Below are positions 1 to 10,400 of a stretch of 64,000 bases of DNA, piece by piece. Where the stretch lies: the NCBI RefSeq assembly GCF_050410795.1, contig NZ_CP191258.1:2294001-2358000 (forward strand), read 5' to 3'. Made by a program: the position numbers and the translations under genes. The notes below the pieces were generated by a model. That model made no database searches and was not told the DNA's origin. It saw nothing but the letters and a program-made list of their open reading frames with translations. How positions within the stretch are numbered: the stretch's first letter is position 1; every line of letters starts with the position of its first letter. Origin of the DNA: Fontivita pretiosa. Its GTDB lineage: Bacteria > Planctomycetota > Phycisphaerae > Tepidisphaerales > Tepidisphaeraceae.

Positions 1-2203
1 AGTTGCGGTCGTTGCTGCTGCGGCTTGAGAACAACAGGTCCAGCAGGGGGACCTGACCCAGGATTGGGATCGCATCCTTGGTCTTGGAGTAGTTGCGGCG
101 GTTGAGGCCTCCGACCACGATCGTGCTGCCGTCGGGAATGGTCACCTTGCTGGTGATCGTGTTGCTTTGCCGCGGCGGCGGAATGCCCGCCGAGCCGCCG
201 CCGCTGAAGCTGTTGAGCGTGATCGAGTACTCCAGCTGCAGGTGCTCGCCCTCCTCGCTGATGTGCGGCGTGACCGTCACCGTCGTGCCCGCCGTGGCGT
301 AGCCGGCGAAGCTGGTGGTGGCGACGGTGTCGGAAGCGTTGACCGAGGTGAACGGCGCCTCGTCCACGCTGGCCAGCGTGCCGGTGGTGTTGTCGTTGAC
401 CAGGATGCGGGGCGCTGAGACCACTTCCGCCCTTCCGCTGTGGGCCAAGGCGCGGAGCACCACGTCGGCAATGTCGGCGTTGATGATCGCCCCGTTGAAA
501 CCGATGCCCGGCGTGAGCGTCAGCGCACCCAGGTCCCCGTCCGGCGGCTTGGTCTTGCCGACGCTGGACAGGCCGAACGAACTGAAGGTGATGATGTCGG
601 TGTCGTCGGCCCCGCCGCGGTAGGAGACTTCCACTCCGAGTGAGAAATCGCCGCTGGTGTCCAGCGTCACGATCGTGCACTCGATCAGCACCTGCGGGCG
701 ACGCTTGTCCAATCGCTTGATGAGATCCTCGTAAACCTGCTGGATGGCTGGCGGGGCCACGACGATGATCGTGTTGGTGTTGGCGTCCGCCGTTACCGTC
801 GCCTGCGCGGTCCTGAGCGTCCGCAGCGGCGCAGGCGGCGCCAGCGGCTGGCCCCGCTCGGTCGCGCCCGGAGGCAGCACCGAGGGGCGTGGAGTGATGG
901 ACGGCGGCTCCGCCGGCATGCGCTCGGAGGGCTCGCGCGGACCGGTTGGCGCCTGGCGCGTCGCGGGGCCTGGTCCTTCCACCCGCAATTCGGCCAGGTC
1001 CTGCTGTCCCTCGATGGCCTGGATCGTCTGCAGCACTTCCGCCGCCGTCGTGTTGGCCAGCTTGTAGAAGCGCACCGGGCTCTGCTGCTGGACCTCGCCG
1101 CTGTCCAGGCTGTCTCGCAGAGACTCCACCTGCTTGTGCACTTCGTCGGTGGCGGTGACGATCAGGAGGTTGCCCTCGCGGTCGATCGCCGACTGGTAGG
1201 CTCGCCTGGCCTGGCTGGCTCCGATCATCTCTCGCACGAGCCGGTCGATCCGCTCGGGTGAGATGATCCGCAGGCTGTAGAGCTCCGTCCGCAGGTCCAG
1301 CGCCACGTCCAAAGACGCGGCCAGCTCTGCTGCTTGCTGAACCTCCCGCTCACCGCCGATCAGCGCCAGCTGATTCGTCCGCGGCTCGGCGAGGATCTCC
1401 ACCGCCGCGGCGCCCGCGGCGCCGGCAGTGGGCATGCCTTGCGCTTTCTGCTGCGCGGCCAGCATCTGCGATACCTGCCCGGCCAGCTGCTGGGCCTCTA
1501 CGTGCTTGACGGGCACGAAGCGCGTGCTCACTTGCCGCTGGGGCCGGTCCAGCAACTGCACGAGGCCGGCCACCCGTTGCACCGCAGAGGCGTAGTCGGT
1601 GACGATCAGCAACTGCTGATCCGCGTAGGCGATGCTGTTGCCGCCGGGGGTGGTGAGGAACGGCTTGATCACCGCCTCCAGCTTGGCCGGCTCGACGTAG
1701 CGCAGCGCAAAGACCTGCGTCAGCGCGGTAGCACCGACGATCGCATTGTCGGACGCCGGCTGCGTCGTGGCAGCGGTGTGCGCGGCACTGAGCATTCCCG
1801 TGGCCGGCACGATCCGTTTCCAGCCCGGCTGCTCGGAGTCGGCCAGGACCAAGCCCTTCATTTGCAGCACGCTCTGTAGCAGCGGCAGCAGCGAGCGCTG
1901 CGGCACCTTGGCGGGAGACTTGATCGTGACCCGCTGGTTGATCGCCTGCTCGTCGTAGTAGATGTTGATCCCCAGCCGTCCGCTGACGTAGTCCACGAAG
2001 AGCTTCAGTTCCAGGTTCTCCGGGAAGTTGAGCAGGATCAGCGGCTCGGAGGCAGCCATCGTCGTGGCGCTCGCAGCCGAGGTGGCAGGCATCGTCGTCG
2101 CAGCCGTCGTCGGCCACGTTTGGGCGTTGGCGTTCGGCGCAAACATCACTGCTGCCGCCAACGCAACAAGCACGCGCGGTTCACCAAACCCTGCATCTCG
2201 CAT
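1..2203 (-). CDS. gspD: Type II secretion system secretin GspD, 3' end beyond window
   Basis: Outer-membrane secretin that forms the exit channel of a type II secretion system. The start at 2203 is preceded by an AAGGGG Shine-Dalgarno and opens a signal peptide (hydrophobic stretch VLVALAAAVMFA, likely cut after NANA). Residues about 50-130 match the N0 domain (LILLNFPENLELKLFVDYV, then VTIKSPAKVPQRSL). Repeated N1-N3 type modules follow, then a Pro-rich linker around residues 410-450. The C-terminal secretin domain carries VPDGSTIVVGGLNRR and PILGQVPLLDLLF near the left edge of the window. The frame is open through position 1, so the extreme C-terminus is missing. It is transcribed away from the secreted coiled-coil and RHS genes across a 451-bp divergent region. 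No other gsp gene is visible. Family assignment is firm; the cargo is unknown. Confidence 0.93.
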   Translation of the reverse strand, partial: MRDAGFGEPRVLVALAAAVMFAPNANAQTWPTTAATTMPATSAASATTMAASEPLILLNFPENLELKLFVDYVSGRLGINIYYDEQAINQRVTIKSPAKVPQRSLLPLLQSVLQMKGLVLADSEQPGWKRIVPATGMLSAAHTAATTQPASDNAIVGATALTQVFALRYVEPAKLEAVIKPFLTTPGGNSIAYADQQLLIVTDYASAVQRVAGLVQLLDRPQRQVSTRFVPVKHVEAQQLAGQVSQMLAAQQKAQGMPTAGAAGAAAVEILAEPRTNQLALIGGEREVQQAAELAASLDVALDLRTELYSLRIISPERIDRLVREMIGASQARRAYQSAIDREGNLLIVTATDEVHKQVESLRDSLDSGEVQQQSPVRFYKLANTTAAEVLQTIQAIEGQQDLAELRVEGPGPATRQAPTGPREPSERMPAEPPSITPRPSVLPPGATERGQPLAPPAPLRTLRTAQATVTADANTNTIIVVAPPAIQQVYEDLIKRLDKRRPQVLIECTIVTLDTSGDFSLGVEVSYRGGADDTDIITFSSFGLSSVGKTKPPDGDLGALTLTPGIGFNGAIINADIADVVLRALAHSGRAEVVSAPRILVNDNTTGTLASVDEAPFTSVNASDTVATTSFAGYATAGTTVTVTPHISEEGEHLQLEYSITLNSFSGGGSAGIPPPRQSNTITSKVTIPDGSTIVVGGLNRRNYSKTKDAIPILGQVPLLDLLFSSRSSNDRN

Positions 2204-2341
2204 GGGCCATCCCCTTTTCGCCAACGTTCGTTCGTGCTGCGGCCACTGTCCCCGCATCCGGTCCGGCATCTCGCGCCTGCAACTTCATCGCGGGCACGCC
2301 GGAGGTGAGCAGTGTACCATGAGTTCAACGGGTGCAAGGAT

Positions 2342-2370
2342 AAAATCTTCGAGCTACACTCGAGGATTTT
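2342..2370. repeat. Inverted repeat next to the -35 box, possible operator
   Basis: AAAATCTTCGAG and CTCGAGGATTTT form a 12-bp inverted repeat with one mismatch around a CTACA loop. It ends two bases before the TTGACA at 2373. Its position suggests a regulator site or a terminator-like stem protecting the divergent promoter. No upstream plus-strand gene needs a terminator here, so an operator is the better guess. Confidence 0.45.
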
Positions 2371-2372
2371 TC

Positions 2373-2401
2373 TTGACAGATCGCGCCGGCGAATCTGTAA
2401 T
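2373..2401 (+). promoter_or_regulatory. Sigma70-type promoter for the secreted protein/RHS operon
   Basis: TTGACA at 2373-2378 and TGTAAT at 2396-2401 are separated by exactly 17 bp, close to the sigma70 consensus. It points toward the genes at 2655 and 4440, giving a leader of about 250 nt. Transcription from it is inferred. Confidence 0.55.
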
Positions 2402-2519
2402 GCGAAAGTCTGATCTGGTTGTGCGGGCCCGGGGGCCAAGGGCCGTACAGCAGCGGATCCCACGTCGTGCGTCGTACCGCTGCCGACCTCTGAGCCTGAT
2501 TGTGTGCTGACATCTCAAC

Positions 2520-2542
2520 GCGGTTGCACATCATGCAACCGC
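2520..2542. repeat. Perfect 9-bp palindrome in the leader
   Basis: GCGGTTGCA, spacer CATCA, TGCAACCGC: a perfect 9-bp inverted repeat lying 113 bp before the start at 2655. There is no T-run, so it is not an intrinsic terminator. It could be a regulator-binding site or an RNA stem in the 5' leader. Confidence 0.45.
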
Positions 2543-2654
2543 AACGTTTCCGTCGTTGCCGGGCGAAGTCTCGGAGTGCCCCGTCGGCGCGCACGAGGCA
2601 CTAGGTGGCCCAGGGGTGTTGCGCGCATGTGACGGGACAAAACAGGAGCGTGCC

Positions 2655-4373
2655 ATGAACGCGAAAGTGCCCAAGCTGAGCATCTGCACGTTGGTGCCGC
2701 TGGTCACGTGCCTGCTCTGCGTGCGCGGCGGCGCACAGACGACCAGAAATGCCCTGCCCGAGGGGTGGCAGAGCTACACGCTCGAACAACTCGTGGCGTT
2801 GGTGCACCAGATGAATCAGGAAGATCCATCGAAAGACGGACTGCACGAGATGCTGCGCCAACAGGTATTCGAGTTGGTCTGGCCCAAGTACCTGGCGCGG
2901 GACGCACAAGTCCCCGACGCCGACCGCGCCCAGCGTAACGCCCTGGCCAAGGCACTGGGCAGGCGCATGACCACTGATCACTGGCAGGAACTGCTGCTGC
3001 GGGTGGCGGCCGAGCCCCAGCCCAGCGACATTGCCGAGGTGCTGAACATCTGGCTCGGGGACTTCGTCGAGCTGGTCCAGCGATTCAACAAGCTTCCCGA
3101 TGATCCGCACGTCGCGGCGGTCCGATCGCAACTCAAGGCGTACGCTTGGCAGCAGTACCTGCGGCCCGAGGCTGCGGTTGCCGACGTGGACCGGGAGAAC
3201 TGGGAAAAGCTCCTGCGCGCGCTGATGGCGAAGTTTACCGGTGAAGAGAGATATGCGCTGGCGCTGCGGCTGGCTCGGGAGGGCCTGCCGGTCCACGTCA
3301 ACGAGATGCTGGCGGGAGACAGCGACCGTAACCGACTCAAGAGTGACGGTCTGGAGGTCCCGCCGCCGGCCGAAGGGTTCACCGATGCCCAGCGGGCGCA
3401 GGTCGCCGACGCGCTGAACGTTCGGTTCGTGCAAGACGCAGAGAATCTGGCCCGTCTGGACTATGAGCAGGTCGCCCACCTCTGGTCGGCGCTGAGCCGC
3501 TGCGGGTGGAACACGGCGCGCCTGAGCGACGTGGCGGCGGCATTCGTCGAAACGGCCGATGGCTGGCGATCGTGGCCGGCCGAGGAACTGGCGCGGCTGC
3601 TGCCGTACCTGCGCTGGAGCGGCTCGGAGGCCGCCAAGGGGGCGCGGCTGGAGGTCGTGGACGTTTGCATGGATCGCCAGATCTACCGGTACTTCGACGA
3701 TCCCATGTACGCGGCCCGCGCCGCGATGGCCGTCGATGCGCAGCTTCGGGATTACCTGAGCTCGAAGCTGGTGGACGAGGTTACGGGTGCCGCACGCGAG
3801 GTGCCGGCGGCTCTGCTCATATGGCATTACAAGGAGCAAGAGCGGTTCGAGGAGTGGCTGGCGATCCTGAATCAACACCTGCAAGGTCCGACGGAGGGGG
3901 ACGCGAAGGCAAGTTGGTTGCTGGCGCGGGCGCACGCGGCGATGCGGGAGGTGCGGCTGTACACGCCGCTGGCCGGCAGCCAGTGGATCAGCCAGGCGAT
4001 GGCGACGGCGACGTCCGAGCCGTTGCGTCTGCGCTGCGTCGAGTTGCTGGTTCTGGGGCACCAGCGGGCGGCGGAGTTCGAGCAGGCGCGCTCGCTGCTG
4101 GCCAGCCTGGAGCAGCAGTTCGCGTCAGAGGCGGCCAGGGACGCGTTCGCTCGACTCCGACAGACATTGGCCGAACAGGAGACGCTGGAGCAGCAGCGGC
4201 AGGCAGCGGCGCTCAGCCAGCTCGAACTGGCTCGGCTGAAGGGGCAAGTGGAGTTCCTGCAGCGGCGGCTGGATGAGGCCCGCGCCCAGAACAGGCCCTC
4301 GGGGGACATCGGCTCGATCCAGCAATTGCTCGAGCAAGCCCGGCAGGAGCTGGCGGCCAAACAGCAGCCGTAG
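2655..4373 (+). CDS. Secreted protein with C-terminal coiled coil, RHS-adjacent
   Basis: A 572-aa protein of unknown function. The start at 2655 is chosen because AGGAGC lies 6-11 bases upstream and the product then begins with a signal peptide (LSICTLVPLVTCLLCVRGGA). The middle is rich in short amphipathic helices with Trp, Leu and Glu, suggesting an alpha-solenoid. The last 90 residues (from about 485) are a Gln/Glu/Leu-rich coiled coil (LEQQRQAAALSQLELARLKG). The gene ends 66 bp before the RHS start on the same strand, so the two are probably co-transcribed from the promoter at 2373. A periplasmic helper, tether or chaperone for the RHS protein is plausible but is inference. I do not recognise a named family. 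Confidence 0.75.
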   Translation: MNAKVPKLSICTLVPLVTCLLCVRGGAQTTRNALPEGWQSYTLEQLVALVHQMNQEDPSKDGLHEMLRQQVFELVWPKYLARDAQVPDADRAQRNALAKALGRRMTTDHWQELLLRVAAEPQPSDIAEVLNIWLGDFVELVQRFNKLPDDPHVAAVRSQLKAYAWQQYLRPEAAVADVDRENWEKLLRALMAKFTGEERYALALRLAREGLPVHVNEMLAGDSDRNRLKSDGLEVPPPAEGFTDAQRAQVADALNVRFVQDAENLARLDYEQVAHLWSALSRCGWNTARLSDVAAAFVETADGWRSWPAEELARLLPYLRWSGSEAAKGARLEVVDVCMDRQIYRYFDDPMYAARAAMAVDAQLRDYLSSKLVDEVTGAAREVPAALLIWHYKEQERFEEWLAILNQHLQGPTEGDAKASWLLARAHAAMREVRLYTPLAGSQWISQAMATATSEPLRLRCVELLVLGHQRAAEFEQARSLLASLEQQFASEAARDAFARLRQTLAEQETLEQQRQAAALSQLELARLKGQVEFLQRRLDEARAQNRPSGDIGSIQQLLEQARQELAAKQQP

Positions 4374-4439
4374 CTTAAACGAAGCGGGCCGGTGGGCGGA
4401 ACAGATCGGCAGGCAGTGTGAACAGAAGGAGCGGTCACC

Positions 4440-7400
4440 ATGTCAACTTCGAACACCACGCGCAGGATGCTGCCGCGGATCCTCGCCTGTGAGTACCTGC
4501 TGGCCAGGCGGGCGCTGGTCGCATGTCTCATCCTCTCGATGATCTTGTTCAACGCCCCGATCGTGCTGGGGAGCGAGCCCGATCCCAAGCCCTGCAGGCC
4601 CGTCTACGACGAGTGTGGCAACCAGATTGACTGTATTCCCCAGGATTCGCAGAATCCGGTTCGCTATTTCCGCGGAAGTATTCGGCTGGTCGAAGAGGAC
4701 TTGGGCCTGTCCAACCGCGAGTTCTTCGGCCACACGCGCCGCTACGATAACGGGCAAGCCCTGGTCGGGCTGTACGACGGGCCGACCGGCTACGGCTGGT
4801 TCCTGGACCAGAACCCGTACATCAAGCAGACCACCGATGGCGAGGGCACGTGGCTCAACGTGGTGTACCGCCTGGACGCCGGCATGGTGGCCTTCAAGAG
4901 CTCGGACCTCTCCCCTCGCTACAATCAGGTCGGCGTGCAACTGGAGCACAAGGACGCCAACGATCCGACGAATCCGAACACATACGTGTTCACCCAGAAG
5001 AGCTCGACCGGCTACAGGCAGCTCATCTTCCATGACTTGGACCAGACCACCTACCCGAAGGGAGCCTTCAAGAGCTACACCGATGCCTACGGAACCAAGA
5101 CCGAGGCGCTGTCGTACACGAACGAGCGGATCACCGACATCCAGCGCAGCTACACCGTCGGCTCGGTCACGACGCTGGAGAAGATATGCTACACCTGGCA
5201 CACGTCGGGCCAGAACAGCGGCTTTCTCCAGTACGCCACGCTGAAGCGCAAGGTCGGGGATGGCAGTTGGACCGATCTTCGCCGAGCCGCTTACGTCTAT
5301 TACGGCTTGAGCGAGATTTACGGCAACCTCAACGACCTCAAGACCGTCACGATCCAGGAGCCCGACGACAGCGGCGGCTGGCGGGACCTGGGGATCAGCT
5401 ACTACCGCTACTACAAGAGCGGCGAAGCGAACGGCTACACGCACGGGCTGAAGTACGTGCTGCGGCCCGAAGGATACCGGCGGATGCTCAACGCGGGGCT
5501 GAATCCGCTGATCGTCGCCAACTCGTACGTCGCCGATTACGCCGACTACTACTTCGAGTACGACGCCGCGAGCAAGCGCGTGACCAAGGAGGTCGCCGCG
5601 GCCGGGTGCGGCAGCTGCGGCGGCGGGGGCAGCGGCACCACCGGCGACATCTTCACCTACACCGACAGCGGTAACGCCGACGGGTACAACAGTTGGAAGC
5701 GCAAGACCGTCCAGACCCTGCCGGACGGGAACAAGTGGATCGTCTACACGAACTACGTCGGGCGGGTGATGCTCAAGGTCTTCGAGGAAACGGGCACCAA
5801 TCCGCTGCGCAGGTGGTACGAGTTCCGCAAGTACGACTCCGAAGGCAAGGAGATCTGGATTGCCACCAGCGCGGTGACCGGATACGACGAGACCAGGGCG
5901 GACCTGCTGGACAGCGTGAACGGCAACTACACCTACCTGTCGGACAACAGCGGGCTGATCAGGGTGACCGATTACTACACCAGCACGGACATCCCTAACG
6001 GGGCGGCGGATGACTATGTGCAGTTTGAGAAGATCAAGAAGGGAGAGACCGGCAGCGAGATCAAGCTCAGGGAGTTCAAGTACACGTCGCACACCGCCAA
6101 CGGAGTGACGATCTACCCCGTCGCCAAGGAGATCGTCTACCCCAGCGACACGGACCAGACGACGAAGATCGAGACGAGCTACAGCGACGAGTTCTACAGC
6201 GGGACGGCCAAGCTGAAGCAGCGGACCACGACGCTGCCGGCCATCCCCAGCGGCCAGAACGGCTCGGGCACCAGCGCCACGACGGTCGATTACTTCGACG
6301 AGTTCGGGAATCTGACCTGGCACAAGGACGAGCGCGGGACGATCACGCGCAACGTCTACGACGTGGTCAAGGCTGTCGCGACGCAGCACATCAGTGACGT
6401 GGACACGGACCTGACCAGCGACGAGCCGACGGGCTTCACCAACGCCAATGGTCTTCATCTGGTCAGCGACTTGGACTACGACGACCTGGGGCGGCTAACG
6501 CAGGTCCTGGGACCGAGCCACGAGGCGGACGTGAGCGGCACGGCGACCACGCTGCGGACGGCGACGTGGATGGTGCACAAAGAGACGCCCAAGCCCGCCT
6601 CAGGCACCTGGGCCGAAGACCAGCGCTGGACGGGGCGGGGGTATGCCACGGGCAGCGAGCCGAATTACACGTACACGCTGGTCAACCCTGTGCAGATCGA
6701 GAAGCTCGACAAGAGCGGGCGCGTCGTCGAGTCGATCGTCTCCAAGCGCACCTCGGGCAGCGGCAAGCTCGCCTCCAGCGACACGTTCGCCCAGACGGAT
6801 TGGAAGCGCTGGACCGTCACCCACTTCGACAACGACGGCCGCAACGACTATACGCGCGTTTACCACACGATCCCCTCCAGCGGCTCCGGCAGTGCCGGGA
6901 CCAACTACGACCAGACCGACTTCGGCTACGAGTCGATGGGACGGCTGAACCGGACCAAGAGCCCGGGCGGCACGATCACCAGAACCGTTTACGACGCCCG
7001 CGGCCGCGCCACCAGCACCTGGGTCGGCACCGACGACACCGGCGCCACGGCCAGCGACCCCGACGGCAGCGGCGCGCCCAACAACATGGTGAGGGTGAGC
7101 GAGAACGAGTGGGACAACGGCAACGCGGGCGGGGACGGGAACCTGACCAAGTTCACCGAGTACGCCGGTGCCTCGGACACGCGGGTCACGACCTACGCGT
7201 ACGACTGGCGCAACCGCCTGACCGACGAGGACGGGGAGATCGCACGGTACGTCAAGCACTACTACGACAACCTGGACCGGAGCATCAAAGTCGAGGAGTA
7301 CGACACGGACGCCAACCACGATGTCTGGAGCCGCGTGCAGACCAAGTTCGACGACCTCGGCAGGGTCTACCAGATCATCACGGACGGGATCAACAGTGGC

Positions 7401-10400
7401 GGATCAACGACCGGCACGATCACGAGCAACCGCTGGTACGACGCCGGTGGCCTGCTGATCAAGCAGATCGAGGCGGGCGCGGGCAAGACGTTTACCAAGT
7501 ACGTCTACGACGGGCCGGGCCGGCTCACCAAGCAGTACCTGGGCTACGACACGGACGAGACGGTCTACGGCGACGCCGACGACGTGACGGGAGACACGGT
7601 CCTCGAACAGGTGGAAACCACCTATGACAACGCCGGCAATGCGACGCAGGTGACCAGCCGCCAGCGCCTCAATGACGCGACGGGTGAGGGGGAACTGACC
7701 AGCGGCGCGGGAAGCAATCCCAAGGCCCGGGTACGCTACATGGCGTACTGGTACGACGGGATCGGCCGGCAGATCGCCGCCGCCGACTACGGCCGCAACG
7801 CGGCGGACAACAGTGCGGATGATTCGAGCTTCACCCGGCCCAGCGCCGTGCCCACGCGATCGGACACGGTGCTGTTGACGACCAGCGATTACGACGACGC
7901 CGGCGACCCGTTCAAGCTGACCGATCCCAAGGCGATCGAGATGCGCAGGACCTTCGATCACGCCGGCAGGACGACCAAGACGATCGAGGCGTACGACGAC
8001 GGGGATCCGTCCACGGGCAACGCCGATCGCGACCGCACGACCGAGTACGCCTACAGCGCCGACGGGCTGCTCAAGAGCCTGACCGCCAAGAACACCAGCA
8101 CCGGCGATCAGACCACCAAGTACGTCTACGGCACGACCACGAGTGAGTCGGCAGTGGCGCGAAGCGACCTGCTGCGGGCGATCATCTACCCCGACAGCGA
8201 CGACACCGAGGTCCTGGGCAACGGAGCCGATGGGACCTACGACCGCGTGGAGATGAAGTACAATCGCCTGGGCCAGGTGACCGAGCGCAAGGACCAGCTC
8301 CAGACGGTGCACGGCTACGATTACGACAAGCTGGGGCGGTTGACGCACGACCGGGTGATCAGCTTCGGAACCGGTGTGGACCAGACGGTCAAGAGGATCA
8401 GCTACGCGTGGGACTATCGCCACGACCAAGGAAGCTGGCTGCTGAGCAGCGTCAGCAGCTACGACAACGCCACGGTGGGCAGCGGCACGATCCTCAACCA
8501 GGTGGTCCGACGCCACAGCGACTTCAACCAGCTCACGCAGGAGTTCCAGGAGCACGCCGGGGTTGCCGACACCGATCCTTCGGGCGGCACCAGCCTGCAG
8601 GTGGAGTACGGCTACGGCGACGGCTCGGGCAGCACGAACCACATCCGCCCCACGGGCATCACCTACCCCTCCGGGCGGGTGATCAGCTATGATTACGGCA
8701 GCACCGGAGCGACCGACGACGTGCTGAACCGCATCGCCAGCATCAAGCAGGGCGCCACGACCTACGCCAGCTACAGCTACCTGGGCGGCGGCTCGATCGT
8801 GCGGCGGGACCATCCCGAGCCGCAGGTCCGCCTGGACCTGTGGGGCGGCACCAGCGGCACCTACTCCGGCCTGGACCGCTTCGGGCGGGTGGTGGATCAG
8901 CTCTGGCGGGATTACGGGGCCAGCGCCGACCGCGAGCGCTTCGGCCACGGCTACGACCGAAACTCCAACCGCGTTTACCGGGATCACACCGTCACCTCGG
9001 GCAAGGATGAGTACTACGCCTACGACAGCCTCAACCGCCTGACCAGCATGGACCGGGGGGACCTCAACGCCAACAAGGACGGGATCAGCGGCACGCCGGC
9101 AAAGGAGGAAGACTACACGCTCGACGCCACGGGCAACTGGAGCGGGTACGTGACCAGGACCAGCGGGACAACGGACCTGAACCAGACCCGCGGCCACAAC
9201 AAGGCCAACGAGATCAGCTCGATCAGCGAGACGGTGGGACCGGCGTGGACTGATCCGGTGCAGGATGCGGTGGGCAATATGACCAGCTTCCCCAAGCTCT
9301 CGTCTCCCGCCACCGCGCTGACGGGCAAGTACGATGCGTGGAACCGGCTGGTCGAGGTGAAGGAAGGTGCCAACCTCGTCGGGAGCTACAGCTACGACGG
9401 GCTGGGCAGGAGGATCACCAAGAAGACGTACGTCAGCGGGAGCCTGGACAAGACCCGCCAGTACTTCTACACCCAGCAGTGGCAGATCATCGAGGAGCGG
9501 GTGGACCAGCGGACCAACGACCTGGAGCGGCAGTACGTGTGGGGGATCGGGTACGTGGATGAGCTGATCCTGCGGGAGAGGGACAGCGGCGACGACACGA
9601 CGCTGGACCAGCGGCACTACGCGCTTCAGGACGCCAATTACAGCTTAACGGCCATCGTGAACAGCTCAGGGACCGTGCAGGAGCGGTACAACTACACGCC
9701 TTACGGGGCCAGAAGCATCATGGACGGGAGCTTCGGCTCCCTCTCGTCGTCCGCCTATGACTGGAACATCGGGCACCAGGGGCTGATGCACGACACCGAG
9801 AGCGGGCTGGTGTACAACCGGTGGCGGATGCTGCATGTGGGGCTGGGCAGGTTTGCGCAGAGGGATCCGATCGGGTATGCGGACGGGAACGATTTGTATG
9901 AATTTGTTACGAGCAATCCCGCATTATGGTTAGATCCTTTTGGGTTGGGCAAGCCACCTGGCAACGGGAAGCCGCCAGGGTTCGGGAAGGGCGGAAAGTG
10001 GGTTCAGAATCCCGATGGGACATTTACAGATCCGAAGGGCCATCAGTGGCGATGGCACGATGGAGACAAGGATCCTTGTGGAAAGAGGCACAAGGATCAC
10101 TGGGATGTGACGGACAAGCACGGCAAGAAAACCAAGCGTGCAGATCCGCTTACTGGTGAAGACATGGGCGATGCGATCGACGAGGAACGGAACACGATAG
10201 AACAAGCGTTGGAAATACTCTTGAACGATCCAGACCCGATCTCCCTACTGCAGCCTACCGTAATGGATCCTGGTCCTTTTGGCGGCTTCCAGCCGATCCC
10301 TATCAAATCATACGGCCCGGTCTCGCCCTGGCCGTCTTGGTCAGCGCCTGCACCTACAGGGCCGATTGGACCGTTTATTCCAATGCCATCACCGGGTCCA

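Noticed and set aside
2601..4061. Minus-strand open frame antisense to the secreted coiled-coil gene
   Set aside because: Low-complexity Arg/Gln/Leu sequence with no ribosome-binding site; the plus frame has a signal peptide and coiled coil.
4443..6458. Long minus-strand open frame (671 codons) inside the RHS gene, and similar ones at 7404-9617 and in each cassette
   Set aside because: Shadow frames of GC-rich repeats: Val/Leu/Arg-rich with no domains. They recur in every RHS copy because the plus-strand core is duplicated.
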